Below are positions 1 to 9,492 of a DNA stretch of 64,000 nucleotides, in pieces. Below the pieces are notes generated by a model. It had not been told where the DNA came from. It saw only the letters and a program-made list of their open reading frames with translations, and ran no database searches. The translations under genes and the position numbers were made by a program. The first letter of the stretch is position 1; each line of letters begins with the position of its first letter. Origin of the DNA: an uncultured Rickettsiaceae bacterium (GTDB taxonomy: Bacteria > Pseudomonadota > Alphaproteobacteria > Rickettsiales > Rickettsiaceae); assembly GCA_905479865.1 (NCBI GenBank), contig CAJQOD010000020.1, forward strand, positions 21,222-85,221. The letters are read 5' to 3'.

Positions 1-240
1 ACAATAATTTTTTTCCTGGCCTTTTTTCCCCAGTTTATTAATCCGGCTGCTAATACACTTAACCAGTTCCTGCTCATGGGATTCAGTTTTATTGTACTTG
101 GAATTATTGGAGCTACGATTTATGACATGGCTGCAAGCAGAATCAGTATATGGATTAAAAAATCATCTGCCCAAAAAACCGTTCACATAATTACTGGAAT
201 TTTGTTGTGTGGATTAGGCTTAACAACCATTATTTTTTAA
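1..240 (+). CDS. LysE/RhtB-family amino-acid exporter, C-terminal part (5' end outside window)
   Basis: An open frame of 79 codons enters from the left edge and stops at a TAA ending at 240. The peptide begins with hydrophobic residues followed by LAFFPQFINP, a signature of LysE/RhtB translocators. A second hydrophobic stretch (about residues 26-42), a short charged loop and a final hydrophobic tail (about 61-79) follow. The family consists of inner-membrane exporters of amino acids or homoserine lactones; the substrate cannot be told. Only about the last third of the usual 200-residue protein is visible. The family call is firm from the signature and the alternation of membrane segments. Confidence 0.8.
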   Translation, partial: TIIFFLAFFPQFINPAANTLNQFLLMGFSFIVLGIIGATIYDMAASRISIWIKKSSAQKTVHIITGILLCGLGLTTIIF

Positions 241-301
241 CTCTGTTAACATATCAAGCTACTCAAAACTTTTAATGTTTTAAGTGATATGTTCAAAATC
301 C

Positions 302-331
302 TTGCAATTACTATCTTTTCACGGGTAAAAT
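302..331 (+). promoter_or_regulatory. Candidate promoter for sucAB
   Basis: TTGCAA (302-307) and TAAAAT (326-331) are separated by 18 bases and lie about 48 bases before the sucA start. Each hexamer departs little from the sigma70 consensus. This is pattern matching only. Confidence 0.4.
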
Positions 332-378
332 ATTTAACAGATCAGGTATGTTTTGATTTTAATAGATGAGTAATTTTA

Positions 379-3183
379 GTGGCCGAGGATTTCGAACAAA
401 CAGGTTTTTTATTTGGAAGCAATTCAGTTTTTATTGAAGAGCTCTATCAGCAATATCTAAAGGAGCCATCATCAATTGACCCAAGCTGGATAGATTTTTT
501 CGAGGGTCAAAATGATTTTGTTCCTTTGAAGAGTACGTCGAAAATCATTATCAAAGACTTGCCCAAGACGCAAGAATATAAAACAGTGATACCATCTGGC
601 ACTCTGTCAGAAAATTCTCTAAGAGCTAAATTTATGATTATGGCCTATCGTGAGCATGGTCATTATTTGGCAAATCTTGACCCACTTGCTTTGGAAGTTA
701 AAAAAACACATGCAGAATTAAAATTAACTATCGAAGATTTTGGTTTTACTCAGGATCAACTTTCAGAAGAAATAGATATAACCGGTGAACTTAGCGATCT
801 GACAACCTGTAGCGTGGGCGAGCTTGTGGAAATCCTTGAGCGTACTTACTCCGGTAGCGTGGCTGCAGAGTTTTCACATGTTGAAAGCAGCGCAGAGAAG
901 AAATGGCTGTACGATCAACTGGAAGGCGCTAATACTCATACGATGTTTTCTGCAAGTGATAAGAAAAAATTTCTGAAAGATTTAGTTGAGGTTGAAGGCT
1001 TCGAGCAATATCTACACACGAAATTCCCAGGTGCTAAACGTTTTTCAATCGAAGGAGGCGATGCTTCTATTGTTTGCCTGGACACAGCAATTGAACTCTC
1101 TGCAGCAGCAGGAGCCGAAGAAGCCGTGCTTGGTCTTGCTCATCGTGGTAGATTGTCAACACTTACCAAGGTTATGCAAAAACCATATTGCGCAGTATTA
1201 TCTGAATTTATGAGTATGAGTACTTTTCCAACAGAGCTTGATATTTCCGGTGATGTTAAATACCACATGGGATTTTCTTCTGATAAGATAACAAAAAATG
1301 GTCATAAAATCCATTTATCATTAACTCCTAACCCATCACATCTTGAAGCGGTTAATCCAGTAGTTGCAGGCAAGGTACGCGCCAAGCAGGATTGTATGGG
1401 AAGAAATCGCAAGAAGGTCGTTGGTATATTAGTGCATGGAGATACGGCATTCTGCGGACAGGGAATTGTAGCTGAAAGCTTGGTTATGTCCGGTCTGAAG
1501 CCGTACGAAATAGGTGGGATTTTTCATCTGGTGATCAATAATCAAATCGGGTTTACGGCAAATGCGCATGATTCAAGGCCAGGCAGATATTGTACAGAAG
1601 TAGCAAAGATGGTTGGCGCGCCAATTATACATGTAAATGGTGACGATATTGAAGCAGTATTGCTTGCTACCAGGATCGCCTGTGATTATCGCACAAAGTT
1701 TTGTAAGGATGTCGTAGTGGACATTATTTGTTACCGCAAATATGGCCATAATGAAGGCGATGAGCCGATGTACACACAGGCTGTGATGTATAATGTGATC
1801 AAAACCAAGCAAACACCGGCTGCAATATACGCAGAAAAACTGGCATCCCAGTCAGTTACAGATGCTGAATATTACTCGCAATTAAAGCAGGCATTCAAAA
1901 CATATCTGGATGGTGAGTTTGACAAGGTTGAGGACTATAAACCAAAAGCGCAGTGGCTGGAAGGACATTGGTCAGGTTTTGACCGTTCAAGCGAGGCAAG
2001 GCTTAAGACAGGCGTTGCAAAATCTACGCTAAAAAAAATGTGCAGGAAATTATGCACAATACCGGAATCATTTCTTCTCAATAAGAAGCTTGCAAAGTTG
2101 CTGGCAGGCAGAGCTGATTCCGTCGCCAGGGAACAACCGCTAGATTGGGCTACTGCCGAGCAGCTTGCTTATGGAACATTACTGCAAGAGGGAATGCCAA
2201 TTAGAATTACCGGCCAGGATGTTGGTAGAGGCACATTCTCACACAGACATGCGGTTCTACATTCTCAAACCGATAAATCAATTTATGAACCGCTAAATAA
2301 CCTGTCTAAAGATCAGGCATTTTTTGAAATCGCAGATAGTAATTTATCAGAATATGGCGTTCTTGGATTTGAATATGGATATTCACTGGTTAACCCTCAG
2401 CAGCTCGTAATTTGGGAAGCTCAGTTCGGTGATTTCTGTAACGGCGCACAAATTATTTTTGACCAGTTCATTTCATCTGCCGAAACTAAATGGCTTCGCA
2501 TGAGTGGCTTGGTCTGCCTGTTGCCGCATGGTATGGAAGGACAGGGACCCGAACATAGTTCAGCAAGGTTGGAGAGGTTTTTACAGTTATGTGCTGAGGA
2601 TAACATGCAAATTGTATATCCAACAACACCGGCTTCAATATTCCATCTGCTCCGCAGGCAGTTGCTGCGCAATTTCAGAAAGCCGTTAATTGTGATGTCA
2701 CCAAAATCTTTGCTGCGTCATAAGCTTGCGGTATCTGATATTGCAGAGCTTGATGAGGGAACGAATTTTATGCCGGTGATTGACGAAACTGATAGAGATA
2801 TAAAGGCAGGTGCAGTCAAAAGAGTTATTTTCTGTACCGGTAAAGTATATTATGATTTACTTGAAAAGCGTCGCCTGCAAAAAATTAAAAATATCGCGAT
2901 CGTGCGCCTTGAGCAATTATATCCTTTTGAAGAAGGTATAATTGTAAAGATAATGCAGAAATATACTAAGGCCACAGATTATGTCTGGTGTCAGGAAGAA
3001 CCCAGAAATATGGGATGCTGGCGATATATAAGAGCGCATCTGGAATCCGCATTAAAGCATGCAGGCATCAAGCGGGCTGTCAATTTTGTTGGCAGGGCAG
3101 AAGCATCATCGCCTGCAGTGGGTTATCTATATGTGCATAATAAACAACAGGAATCATTGGTGAAAGAGGCTCTTGGTATTTAA
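379..3183 (+). CDS. sucA: 2-oxoglutarate dehydrogenase E1 component
   Basis: SucA is the thiamine-diphosphate E1 subunit that decarboxylates 2-oxoglutarate in the TCA cycle and passes the succinyl group to SucB. The 934 residues match the family length. Visible marks are [14 protein letters not shown] (about 88-102), LGLAHRGRL and [10 protein letters not shown] (about 351-360). The thiamine-diphosphate region follows, with NGDDIEAV and [10 protein letters not shown] (about 420-460), and the C-terminal transketolase-like half carries [15 protein letters not shown]. The start is a GTG; the nearby ATG at 366 is in another frame. The gene sits 41 bases before sucB and the two form the usual sucAB operon. 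The high TCA capacity fits an organism living on host glutamate or 2-oxoglutarate. Confidence 0.97.
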   Translation: MAEDFEQTGFLFGSNSVFIEELYQQYLKEPSSIDPSWIDFFEGQNDFVPLKSTSKIIIKDLPKTQEYKTVIPSGTLSENSLRAKFMIMAYREHGHYLANLDPLALEVKKTHAELKLTIEDFGFTQDQLSEEIDITGELSDLTTCSVGELVEILERTYSGSVAAEFSHVESSAEKKWLYDQLEGANTHTMFSASDKKKFLKDLVEVEGFEQYLHTKFPGAKRFSIEGGDASIVCLDTAIELSAAAGAEEAVLGLAHRGRLSTLTKVMQKPYCAVLSEFMSMSTFPTELDISGDVKYHMGFSSDKITKNGHKIHLSLTPNPSHLEAVNPVVAGKVRAKQDCMGRNRKKVVGILVHGDTAFCGQGIVAESLVMSGLKPYEIGGIFHLVINNQIGFTANAHDSRPGRYCTEVAKMVGAPIIHVNGDDIEAVLLATRIACDYRTKFCKDVVVDIICYRKYGHNEGDEPMYTQAVMYNVIKTKQTPAAIYAEKLASQSVTDAEYYSQLKQAFKTYLDGEFDKVEDYKPKAQWLEGHWSGFDRSSEARLKTGVAKSTLKKMCRKLCTIPESFLLNKKLAKLLAGRADSVAREQPLDWATAEQLAYGTLLQEGMPIRITGQDVGRGTFSHRHAVLHSQTDKSIYEPLNNLSKDQAFFEIADSNLSEYGVLGFEYGYSLVNPQQLVIWEAQFGDFCNGAQIIFDQFISSAETKWLRMSGLVCLLPHGMEGQGPEHSSARLERFLQLCAEDNMQIVYPTTPASIFHLLRRQLLRNFRKPLIVMSPKSLLRHKLAVSDIAELDEGTNFMPVIDETDRDIKAGAVKRVIFCTGKVYYDLLEKRRLQKIKNIAIVRLEQLYPFEEGIIVKIMQKYTKATDYVWCQEEPRNMGCWRYIRAHLESALKHAGIKRAVNFVGRAEASSPAVGYLYVHNKQQESLVKEALGI

Positions 3184-3224
3184 GAGCAATTATAGAATTT
3201 AAGAATATTTTGGAGACGTAAATT

Positions 3225-4436
3225 ATGAGTGTTGAGATTGTAGTACCGCCTTTAGGCGAATCCGTTTCAGAAGCAACTATTGCGAAATGGTATAAAAAGG
3301 CAGGAGATGCAGTGAGGGTAGATGAGCTATTACTTGAGCTTGAGACAGAAAAAGTGACTTTAGAAGTAAATGCGACAGCAGAAGGGGTGCTTGAATCTAT
3401 CGATACGCCCGAAGAGGCAACAGTTACAATCGGACAAGTAATTGGTAAAATTAAAGCCGGCGCAGCACCTGCAGTATCAACACCAGCTGCATCACAAAAA
3501 GCAGAACCTGCAGCTTCGCCAGTAACAGATCCTCCTCCTGTAGCATCAGATAAAAAAGTGGATCCTGCAACAACTATGCCGCCATCAGTGCAGAAGCTGG
3601 TCACTGAGAATAATTTAAACCCTGCAAATATTCCAGGTACCGGTAAAAATGGACGTATTAATAAAAATGATGTCTTAAACTCACTAGGCAATACCAACGC
3701 CCAAACTATTTCTGCTCCAGCCCTGGAAAGTGCTGATAGACCGGTTGAACGTGTACGTATGTCACGCCTGCGCAAGACCATTGCCCAACGTTTAAAAGAT
3801 TCACAAAATACGGCTGCCATATTGAGTACCTTTAATGAAATTGATATGAGTAATGTTATTGCCCTGCGTAAAAGGCATCGTGATGTATTTCAGGAGAAGC
3901 ATGGTGTGAAACTTGGTTTCATGTCTTTTTTTGTAAAAGCAGTAATTAATGCTTTGAAGGAAGTTCCATCAGTAAATGCCGAAATGCAGGGTGATGATAT
4001 AGTATATAAGCACTATTATGATATTGGTGTGGCCGTTGGAACTGAGCAGGGTCTTGTTGTACCGGTTGTCAGAAACGCTGACAGGATGAGCTTTTCCGAA
4101 ATAGAAAAGGAAATTGTCTCACTGGCAACCAGAGCCAGAGATGGAAAGCTTTCAATGTCTGATTTAACTGGCGGTACCTTCTCTGTGACAAATGGCGGAG
4201 TGTATGGCTCGCTTCTTTCAACGCCGATTATTAATCCTCCACAAACCGGTATTATTGGTCTGCATAATATTCAGGAGCGTCCGGTAGCTATTGACGGCAG
4301 AGTGGAAATTCGTCCGATGATGTATACAGCACTTTCTTATGATCACAGGGTAATTGACGGAAAAGATGCCGTTACGTTCCTGGTGAAAGTCAAGGAAGCT
4401 ATTGAAGACCCGGAAAGATTACTGCTTGATATTTGA
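3225..4436 (+). CDS. sucB: Dihydrolipoyl succinyltransferase, E2 of 2-oxoglutarate dehydrogenase
   Basis: The E2 core moves the succinyl group from lipoate to CoA. The 403 residues show the standard order: a lipoyl domain (about 1-77) with the modified Lys43 in ETEKVTLEV, then an Ala/Pro/Thr-rich linker. A peripheral subunit-binding domain (about 115-152) contains [14 protein letters not shown]. The catalytic acyltransferase domain ends with [12 protein letters not shown], where His374 and Asp378 are the expected catalytic pair. A GGAGA ribosome-binding site lies just before the ATG. It lies directly downstream of sucA. The E3 subunit is not in the window. Confidence 0.97.
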   Translation: MSVEIVVPPLGESVSEATIAKWYKKAGDAVRVDELLLELETEKVTLEVNATAEGVLESIDTPEEATVTIGQVIGKIKAGAAPAVSTPAASQKAEPAASPVTDPPPVASDKKVDPATTMPPSVQKLVTENNLNPANIPGTGKNGRINKNDVLNSLGNTNAQTISAPALESADRPVERVRMSRLRKTIAQRLKDSQNTAAILSTFNEIDMSNVIALRKRHRDVFQEKHGVKLGFMSFFVKAVINALKEVPSVNAEMQGDDIVYKHYYDIGVAVGTEQGLVVPVVRNADRMSFSEIEKEIVSLATRARDGKLSMSDLTGGTFSVTNGGVYGSLLSTPIINPPQTGIIGLHNIQERPVAIDGRVEIRPMMYTALSYDHRVIDGKDAVTFLVKVKEAIEDPERLLLDI

Positions 4437-4522
4437 TATACGTTTAGTTTAGAGACTCATTACGAATTTATGATATACTCCGTCGCAAAATATTCAAGCC
4501 TCTTCCTATATGGATTGCCCCG

Positions 4523-4542
4523 CCCATAAAGACGTTTGTGGG
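4523..4542 (+). other. Small hairpin between sucB and rlmH
   Basis: CCCATAAA (4523-4530) can pair with TTTGTGGG (4535-4542) around a GACG loop, with one G-U pair. There is no T-run after it, so it may be a weak sucAB terminator or a leader structure of rlmH, whose ATG is 20 bases on. Confidence 0.35.
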
Positions 4543-4561
4543 TGAAGAATAAAAATTTAAT

Positions 4562-5011
4562 ATGAAAATACAAATTATCTCAGTTGGAAAGATGGCAGGT
4601 GAGCAGACATCGCTTGCCAAACATTATCAAAAAATGACCACCTGGAAAATTCAAAATACTGAACTTACCTATGCAAAAAAACTATCAGAAAACCAGATCA
4701 AACAGCATGAAGCCCAGCTTATTCAAAATAAGATTACTAAAGGATCATATATAATAGTTCTTGATCTTTCTGGCAAGCAAATGACCAGCGAGGCCTTTAG
4801 TGATATTTTTGCTACTCAAATGATGTCTGGAAGAAATATTGATTTTATCATTGGTGGTGCGTTTGGACTGGATGCATCAATATTAGCGTTAGCGGATGTA
4901 AAATTGTGCCTGTCTAAAATGACTTTCCCGCATCAAATTGCCAAACTTCTTCTATTTGAGCAAATATATAGAGCTCAAACTATTCTGGATAAGCATCCGT
5001 ATCATAAATAG
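4562..5011 (+). CDS. rlmH: 23S rRNA pseudouridine-1915 N3-methyltransferase RlmH
   Basis: RlmH is a SPOUT-class SAM methyltransferase that modifies pseudouridine 1915 in helix 69 of 23S rRNA on assembled ribosomes. At 149 residues the protein is close to the E. coli length of 155. The knot signatures are clear: IIGGAFGLD (about 97-105), LSKMTFPHQIAK (about 118-129), and the C-terminal LLLFEQIYRAQ...HPYHK tail that completes the SAM pocket. It reads towards the ATP synthase genes, which lie on the other strand. No partner gene such as rsfS is adjacent. Confidence 0.95.
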   Translation: MKIQIISVGKMAGEQTSLAKHYQKMTTWKIQNTELTYAKKLSENQIKQHEAQLIQNKITKGSYIIVLDLSGKQMTSEAFSDIFATQMMSGRNIDFIIGGAFGLDASILALADVKLCLSKMTFPHQIAKLLLFEQIYRAQTILDKHPYHK

Positions 5012-5018
5012 GCATCTT

Positions 5019-5117
5019 CAAGAACCTTGTTGCAAAATATCTCTAACAATTTGAGATACCACCTAATCGCTATTGCTGCTTCACAGAGAAGGCAAAACCA
5101 TTATTGCAAGGTTCTTG
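5019..5117. repeat. 11-bp inverted repeat in the rlmH/atpF convergent gap
   Basis: CAAGAACCTTG (5019-5029) recurs as its exact reverse complement CAAGGTTCTTG (5107-5117), 77 bases apart, in the gap between the convergent genes rlmH and atpF. The arms could fold an RNA on either strand, but there is no T-run. A terminator or a remnant repeat are both possible. The rest of the gap holds no gene that I can support. Confidence 0.4.
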
Positions 5118-5152
5118 GTCTTGGAACCGCTGTAACTCAAAAAACTGATGGT

Positions 5153-5626
5153 CTATTTCTTTATGAAATGATTAAGAATTTCTTCATCAGAAACATCATT
5201 ATTCCTGGTCTCTACAAGGTAGGTGCGAACCATATTCAAAACGGATTCGGTAAATTCAGCACGCATCGCATCACTTGCCTTGGCTCTTTGGTTGTCAATC
5301 GACTTAATCGCAGAATCTTTTTTACGAGCAAGCATCAGTTCTATTTCCTTAGCCCTGGTTTCAACTAACCTTTCTGTGCTGGTCTTATCACTTTCTATGA
5401 TACTTTTTTTTCTTTCTTCAAAAGTACCCATCTCTTGCTCTATCTCTTCCAGAAGCAGCTTAGCGTCTTTTTTCACCTGCTCAGTTTCTGCAAGCTTGGC
5501 TTTGATCTCTTCAATACGAGCATCAAGAGATGCTACGATCGCCTTTTTTACCGGCCGATAAGCGACATATATGAATATTATAAAACAAACGGCAACTACT
5601 AAACTCTCGTCAAAAAAATGTATCAT
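5153..5626 (-). CDS. atpF: F0F1 ATP synthase subunit b
   Basis: Subunit b forms half of the peripheral stalk that holds F1 to the membrane. The 157 residues show one N-terminal membrane segment (about 7-24, with FFDESLVVAVCFIIFIYVAY). A long charged helix rich in Glu, Lys and Ala follows and makes the stalk. It is preceded by a second, related b' gene with a 4-base ATGA overlap, the split b/b' arrangement usual in alphaproteobacteria. The F1 genes are not nearby; in Rickettsiales the F0 and F1 operons are separate. Confidence 0.93.
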   Translation of the reverse strand: MIHFFDESLVVAVCFIIFIYVAYRPVKKAIVASLDARIEEIKAKLAETEQVKKDAKLLLEEIEQEMGTFEERKKSIIESDKTSTERLVETRAKEIELMLARKKDSAIKSIDNQRAKASDAMRAEFTESVLNMVRTYLVETRNNDVSDEEILNHFIKK

Positions 5627-6102
5627 TCAGCTTTTCCATGAATTTTTTCAAGCAACTTTAAATCGGCAGGCTTATTAGTGACTTTTTGAATGATAAAAGC
5701 AGCCAGGCTAATGCATGATTTTGGCTCATCAGAATGGAACCTGTCAACATAGCTATTAATCTCATTCAAAGCCTTCTGTCTCTTCCTGTCAAGAATCGCT
5801 GCAAGCTCATCTTTCTGCTTATTAAAATGCGCCTCTAACATTTCTGTTGCCTGTTTTTGCATATCCTCGATCCGGGTATTAACTTCAGCTAAACGCTCAA
5901 GTCGAGATATATCTATTAATTTTACCTTATCATTATACTCTTCTGCATAGCGAATATTTTCTTCTAAGCAACGATTTCTTGCCGTTAGAATAGACTCGGC
6001 TTTCGGTGCAATAAATTTGCTAACTAGGAAATACAGAAAAGCAAAAACTACTGCAAGCCAAAAGAGCTGCGAACTAAATGAAGCTACATCAAATTGAGGC
6101 AT
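5623..6102 (-). CDS. atpF': F0F1 ATP synthase subunit b' (second b-type subunit)
   Basis: This 159-residue protein pairs with subunit b as a heterodimeric stator. It starts MPQFDVASFSSQLFWLAVVFAFLYFLV, the usual opening of b' proteins with a single membrane anchor (about 10-30), followed by a hydrophilic helical domain. The preceding gene is atpE, 26 bases upstream. Some databases call such genes atpG, a symbol better kept for gamma. Confidence 0.92.
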   Translation of the reverse strand: MPQFDVASFSSQLFWLAVVFAFLYFLVSKFIAPKAESILTARNRCLEENIRYAEEYNDKVKLIDISRLERLAEVNTRIEDMQKQATEMLEAHFNKQKDELAAILDRKRQKALNEINSYVDRFHSDEPKSCISLAAFIIQKVTNKPADLKLLEKIHGKAE

Positions 6103-6128
6103 AGTTAACTAATTATCTATATAACTTT

Positions 6129-6353
6129 TCAGGTAAAGATCAATAACATAGCGATAACAAACGAGAATAATCCCATCGCTTCAGCAAGACCGGCACCAAT
6201 AAATGCCATTCTTTGTAGCTGCTCACTGGCAGAGGGGTTACGTGCAATAGCATTCAGCAGAGATCCAAAGATATTACCCACTCCAATCGCCGCACCCAGC
6301 ATACCAAATGCCATTAAACCAGCACCAATAAATTTAAGAGCCATTCCTTCCAT
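6129..6353 (-). CDS. atpE: F0F1 ATP synthase subunit c
   Basis: Subunit c makes the rotating proton ring. The 74 residues form the typical two-helix hairpin: helix 1 has the glycine-rich [14 protein letters not shown] (about 20-33), the polar loop has ARNPSASEQ, and helix 2 carries the proton-binding Glu58 in [11 protein letters not shown]. The absence of an Asn/Gln/Ser sodium site near the glutamate suggests protons rather than Na+ (inference). An AGGAG ribosome-binding site lies before the start. Confidence 0.97.
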   Translation of the reverse strand: MEGMALKFIGAGLMAFGMLGAAIGVGNIFGSLLNAIARNPSASEQLQRMAFIGAGLAEAMGLFSFVIAMLLIFT

Positions 6354-6453
6354 AATTTATTCTCCTTAAAAAAATTAATAAACAAGAGCAACTAAATACC
6401 ATCCTGATTCCCCGGCATATAAATTACTCAACTAAAAATTTACACTAATTCTT

Positions 6454-7182
6454 TTAGTGCAAATTTACTGCATCGCTTAAATACACACAGGATAATATAG
6501 CAAATATATAAGCCTGCAGTACCGCCACGAATATCTCAAAACCGATTAAAACAACTATAAATGGTATAGGCAGGAATTTCAAGTATATAGCCATAGAGAC
6601 TACAAATCCCGCCATAACCTTAAGCAGCACGTGACCCGCAACCATGTTCGCAGCCAAACGAAGAGACAGGCTGACAGGACGCGCCAGATAGGCAAATAAT
6701 TCAATCACTACCATCAATGGTGCTAACCACCAGGGCGTTCCAGCCGGCAGGAATAAAGAAAAAAAACGCAATCCATGCAAATATAAACCAAGCAGAGTTA
6801 CCAGCAGAAATATCATCATTGCTATGGCAAAAGTAACGGATATATGGCTGGTTACCGTAAAGCCGTAAGGAATCATACCAAGTAAGTTACATGTCAAAAT
6901 GAACATAAAGAGCGTAAATATCAAGGGTACGAACCTGCGGCCACCAGCACCTACATTTTGCTCGAGCATATTGGAAATCATACCATAGATAATTTCACCG
7001 CTAAGCTGTAACCGCGTTGGTATCAAACGCTTGCCTTTAAATGCGATTGTAAAATATAAAACAACAAACAGACCGGCCAATATCATAAATAGAGAGGAGT
7101 TGGTGATGCTGGCATCATAGCCAAACAGTTCTATATCAACTATTTCTTTTATTTTAAACTGCTCTAAGGGACTATGCGCCAT
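6454..7182 (-). CDS. atpB: F0F1 ATP synthase subunit a
   Basis: Subunit a forms the proton half-channels against the c ring. The open frame extends to 7233, but I place the start at the ATG at 7182 ([13 protein letters not shown]). That agrees with rickettsial AtpB proteins and leaves an 11-base overlap with atpI. The 242 residues hold five to six membrane helices, the essential arginine in [16 protein letters not shown] (about 158-173), and the conserved end [19 protein letters not shown]. Much of the sequence resembles Rickettsia AtpB as I remember it. It reads on to atpE, 100 bases away. Confidence 0.95.
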   Translation of the reverse strand: MAHSPLEQFKIKEIVDIELFGYDASITNSSLFMILAGLFVVLYFTIAFKGKRLIPTRLQLSGEIIYGMISNMLEQNVGAGGRRFVPLIFTLFMFILTCNLLGMIPYGFTVTSHISVTFAIAMMIFLLVTLLGLYLHGLRFFSLFLPAGTPWWLAPLMVVIELFAYLARPVSLSLRLAANMVAGHVLLKVMAGFVVSMAIYLKFLPIPFIVVLIGFEIFVAVLQAYIFAILSCVYLSDAVNLH

Positions 7183-7441
7183 TACTCTTGATATATTTAT
7201 TCCAGATTGACCTAAACGCTGCAGCCATTGCAAGTATCAGACAGATTATAAGGAAGAGAGGTTTAGAATCAAACAAATTGTCAAAAAGCAGACCTATTAT
7301 TAAACCGACTATCGTTCCTGCAACCAATTCCACTGCAATATTAAACGCTTGGTTGCTGTTTGATATCTGTCTGGTGGTTGGTTTTTTTGCCTTATGTTTA
7401 TCTATTCGCTTTTGAATATCGGCGTGCTTCTTAAGATTCAT
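7172..7441 (-). CDS. atpI: AtpI/AtpZ-type ATP synthase accessory membrane protein
   Basis: The 89 residues start with a basic cytoplasmic stretch ([15 protein letters not shown]). Two membrane helices follow (about 33-52 and 60-78), with the short polar turn FDNLFDSKP between them, the pattern of the AtpI/AtpZ family. The family helps c-ring assembly or ion supply at the head of F0 operons. It overlaps the upstream lipoprotein gene and the downstream atpB by 11 bases each, so the three are translationally linked. Confidence 0.85.
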   Translation of the reverse strand: MNLKKHADIQKRIDKHKAKKPTTRQISNSNQAFNIAVELVAGTIVGLIIGLLFDNLFDSKPLFLIICLILAMAAAFRSIWNKYIKSNGA

Positions 7442-8183
7442 TCGTTAAAGCTGCTTCTATTGCCTTTGAAAGCTCCTCTATCGTATATGGCTTGGTAAAT
7501 TGCTCTCCGTTAATGAAGAAGCTCGGAGTACCAATAAAACGCGGTTCCTTTGCTACAAGCCTGGTATTCTCTATTAGTATGGCGATCATAGACTCATCAT
7601 TCAGACAAGATGCGTATTTCTCTGGCGAGATTCCACCAAGTCCAGCTATATTCGTCAGTACCTCGCGATAATTTTTATTAAACATCCAATTATCCTGCTG
7701 CTCCAAAATAACATGAATAAACTTGGTATAACTATCAGTATTACCTGAGCAACGCGCTAAAATAGTCGCATCCAAGTCCTGCTTGTTCCCTATAAATTCT
7801 CGCATCACATAGGCAATCTTGCCGGTATCAATATATTTTTTCTGCAATTCTGGAAATGTTCTTTTATGATAGCTAACACAATGTGGACAGGTCGGTGAAA
7901 AATATTCAACCAAAGTCACCGATGCCTTTGGATCGCCAAATACTATGTCGTCCGGCTCAATTTCATAGCCCCGCACGTGCGCAACTTTCTCAACTATTTC
8001 TGCTGTTTTTTCCTCTTGAACTTTTGACTGCTCTGCTGCCTCTTCTTTGCAATCTTCAAGCTTCTTGCTATATTCCTCTATTTGCCCTGCTGCCGGCGAC
8101 TCCGTATCAACCTTATCACCACATGCAGATAACACTAATAGTCCCGCTAAAAGAAGAGCTAATTTTTTAAACATACTATTCAT
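7431..8183 (-). CDS. DsbA-like thiol:disulfide oxidoreductase, predicted lipoprotein
   Basis: A lipoprotein signal peptide ends in the lipobox LSAC (Cys21), so the protein should be anchored on the periplasmic side of a membrane. A short helical linker (about 35-68) is followed by a thioredoxin/DsbA fold with active site CPHC (Cys99-Cys102). A cis-Pro loop, GTPSFFINGEQ, lies near residue 220. It probably oxidises or isomerises disulfides in exported proteins. The length of 250 and the single redox pair agree with the Rickettsiales DsbA-like group. The gene overlaps atpI by 11 bases at the head of the F0 operon; that link looks like shared transcription rather than shared function. Confidence 0.88.
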   Translation of the reverse strand: MNSMFKKLALLLAGLLVLSACGDKVDTESPAAGQIEEYSKKLEDCKEEAAEQSKVQEEKTAEIVEKVAHVRGYEIEPDDIVFGDPKASVTLVEYFSPTCPHCVSYHKRTFPELQKKYIDTGKIAYVMREFIGNKQDLDATILARCSGNTDSYTKFIHVILEQQDNWMFNKNYREVLTNIAGLGGISPEKYASCLNDESMIAILIENTRLVAKEPRFIGTPSFFINGEQFTKPYTIEELSKAIEAALTNES

Positions 8184-8319
8184 AAAATATCAAATCTGCT
8201 TTCCTTAAATATTTTCTAACACAAGCCCATATCTAAGGTAAGATAATTATCAGATTATCAGCATATTTTTCAGAGTCAAATTGTCTTTTGCCAACAGCTT
8301 CAATAATAACCTATTATTA

Positions 8320-8348
8320 TTGACATTAGGTGAAATAGTGAATACCAT
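8320..8348 (+). promoter_or_regulatory. Candidate promoter for the small lipoprotein gene
   Basis: A perfect TTGACA (8320-8325) is followed after 17 bases by TACCAT (8343-8348), about 40 bases before the ATG at 8388. The surrounding 8184-8387 interval separates two divergent lipoprotein genes and holds no other feature. Confidence 0.5.
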
Positions 8349-8387
8349 CTATAGTTAGATTATTAATTTTAAATAGGTAGTTGAACT

Positions 8388-8603
8388 ATGTCTAAAACTG
8401 TAAAATTATTGGCGGTCTCGCTTTTGCTAGCTGGTTGCACGGGTATGTACGGTGACGGTGCTAAAAAAACCAGCATGGCAAAAAAGAATCCTCAAGCTGA
8501 AGAGCTTGTCTCAAAACATGTTACAAATCATGTTGATCATGTTACAAAAGATATTGCGGCTAGCGCATCTGCAACATCAACTCTTGCTAAGCAACTACCA
8601 TAA
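8388..8603 (+). CDS. Small predicted lipoprotein, unknown function
   Basis: The 71-residue product has a short signal peptide (SKTVKLLAVSLLLAG) with lipobox LAGC and the lipidated Cys17. The mature part of about 55 residues is polar and His/Lys/Ala-rich (KHVTNHVDHVTKDI), with no domain that I recognise. A good promoter and a purine-rich site precede the ATG, so I take it as a real gene. It may be an entericidin-like or other small envelope lipoprotein, but nothing shows its role. Confidence 0.65.
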   Translation: MSKTVKLLAVSLLLAGCTGMYGDGAKKTSMAKKNPQAEELVSKHVTNHVDHVTKDIAASASATSTLAKQLP

Positions 8604-8614
8604 GCTTTAAGTCC

Positions 8615-8655
8615 AGCACAAGGTTCCGTTCGAATTCTTGTTTAAGCTTTGTGCT
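8615..8655. terminator. Possible bidirectional terminator hairpin
   Basis: AGCACAA (8615-8621) and TTGTGCT (8649-8655) can pair between the convergent lipoprotein gene and lpxI. The loop is about 27 bases and lacks a clear T-run, so this is weak. Confidence 0.3.
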
Positions 8656-8679
8656 ACGCTCCAAGTTTCTGCGCTCCGT

Positions 8680-9483
8680 CTAAATAACACTCAAAAACAG
8701 TCCATTATCATCAAGCAGTTTTTGGGTTTCTTCCGGCTTAATCACTATAACCCCTTCTTTTTCTATAGCGACCCCGTTAAAACCGTGCTTTGCCAAGAAA
8801 AATATTGTATCTGGACCAATTACCGGTATATCAAGACGCATATCCTGCCCTGATTTAGACATCTTAACCAGAACTCCGCCTTTTTCTTTCTTACGAAGAT
8901 ACTCGCATCTGCGAATCAAATTATCGGTACCTTCTGCTGCCTCAATCCCAACAACATAGCCATCATATACTATTACGGACTGCCCAACATCAAGTCCGCC
9001 AAGAGATTTAATTACCTGCATGCCAATTTCCATATCGGCTTTATCCTGAGAAGAGGGCGTACTCTTACTGGATATATCAAGATTATATTCACCAAGTTTT
9101 AGGATTTCTTTTGGAGAGATTACCTTTAAACCCTTTGATTCAATATAGTCAGAAACTATTTTCAAAATATTATCATCACCAAGTATTTTCTGCTTTAAAA
9201 TCTTGGCAAGCAAAGCAGACCCAGCAAAATCAACTTTTAAGGATTTCAAATCAGGGCGAGTTATCCCGCCAGCAACAATGACATTTTCTACAGCATTTTT
9301 CTTGAAATATTCAATAATGCCACCAACCGAACCAAGTGCGAAATGTTCACAAGAAAATTCCTCAAAGCTTATTTCCGGATCAATTACAGCTATAAAACAC
9401 CTGCCTCCGGCGTAGCTATATAATTTTGCGATCTCTTTAGGCAAATCACCGCTTCCAGCTATTATTCCTAAATTCTGTAACAT
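8680..9483 (-). CDS. lpxI: UDP-2,3-diacylglucosamine pyrophosphatase LpxI (DUF1009)
   Basis: LpxI splits UDP-2,3-diacylglucosamine to lipid X in lipid A synthesis and replaces LpxH in alphaproteobacteria. The 267 residues show an N-terminal LGIIAGSGDLPKEIA, the internal VIVAGGITRPDLKSL, and the C-terminal catalytic DUF1009 part. That part has IVYDGYVVGIEAAEGTDN (about 182-199) and the conserved DIPVIGPDT. The gene is the last of lpxD-fabZ-lpxA-lpxI, separated from lpxA by 9 bases, so four lipid A steps are co-transcribed. Confidence 0.93.
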   Translation of the reverse strand: MLQNLGIIAGSGDLPKEIAKLYSYAGGRCFIAVIDPEISFEEFSCEHFALGSVGGIIEYFKKNAVENVIVAGGITRPDLKSLKVDFAGSALLAKILKQKILGDDNILKIVSDYIESKGLKVISPKEILKLGEYNLDISSKSTPSSQDKADMEIGMQVIKSLGGLDVGQSVIVYDGYVVGIEAAEGTDNLIRRCEYLRKKEKGGVLVKMSKSGQDMRLDIPVIGPDTIFFLAKHGFNGVAIEKEGVIVIKPEETQKLLDDNGLFLSVI

Positions 9484-9492
9484 TTTATTTTC

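Noticed and set aside
3080..3820. 246-codon open frame on the minus strand
   Set aside because: It lies over the 3' end of sucA and the 5' half of sucB, both certain genes; the Ala/Ser/Val-rich product reflects the linker codons of sucB.
5027..5368. 113-codon open frame on the plus strand after rlmH
   Set aside because: Two-thirds of it is antisense to atpF and the rest lies in the convergent gap with the inverted repeat; no ribosome-binding site or recognisable sequence.
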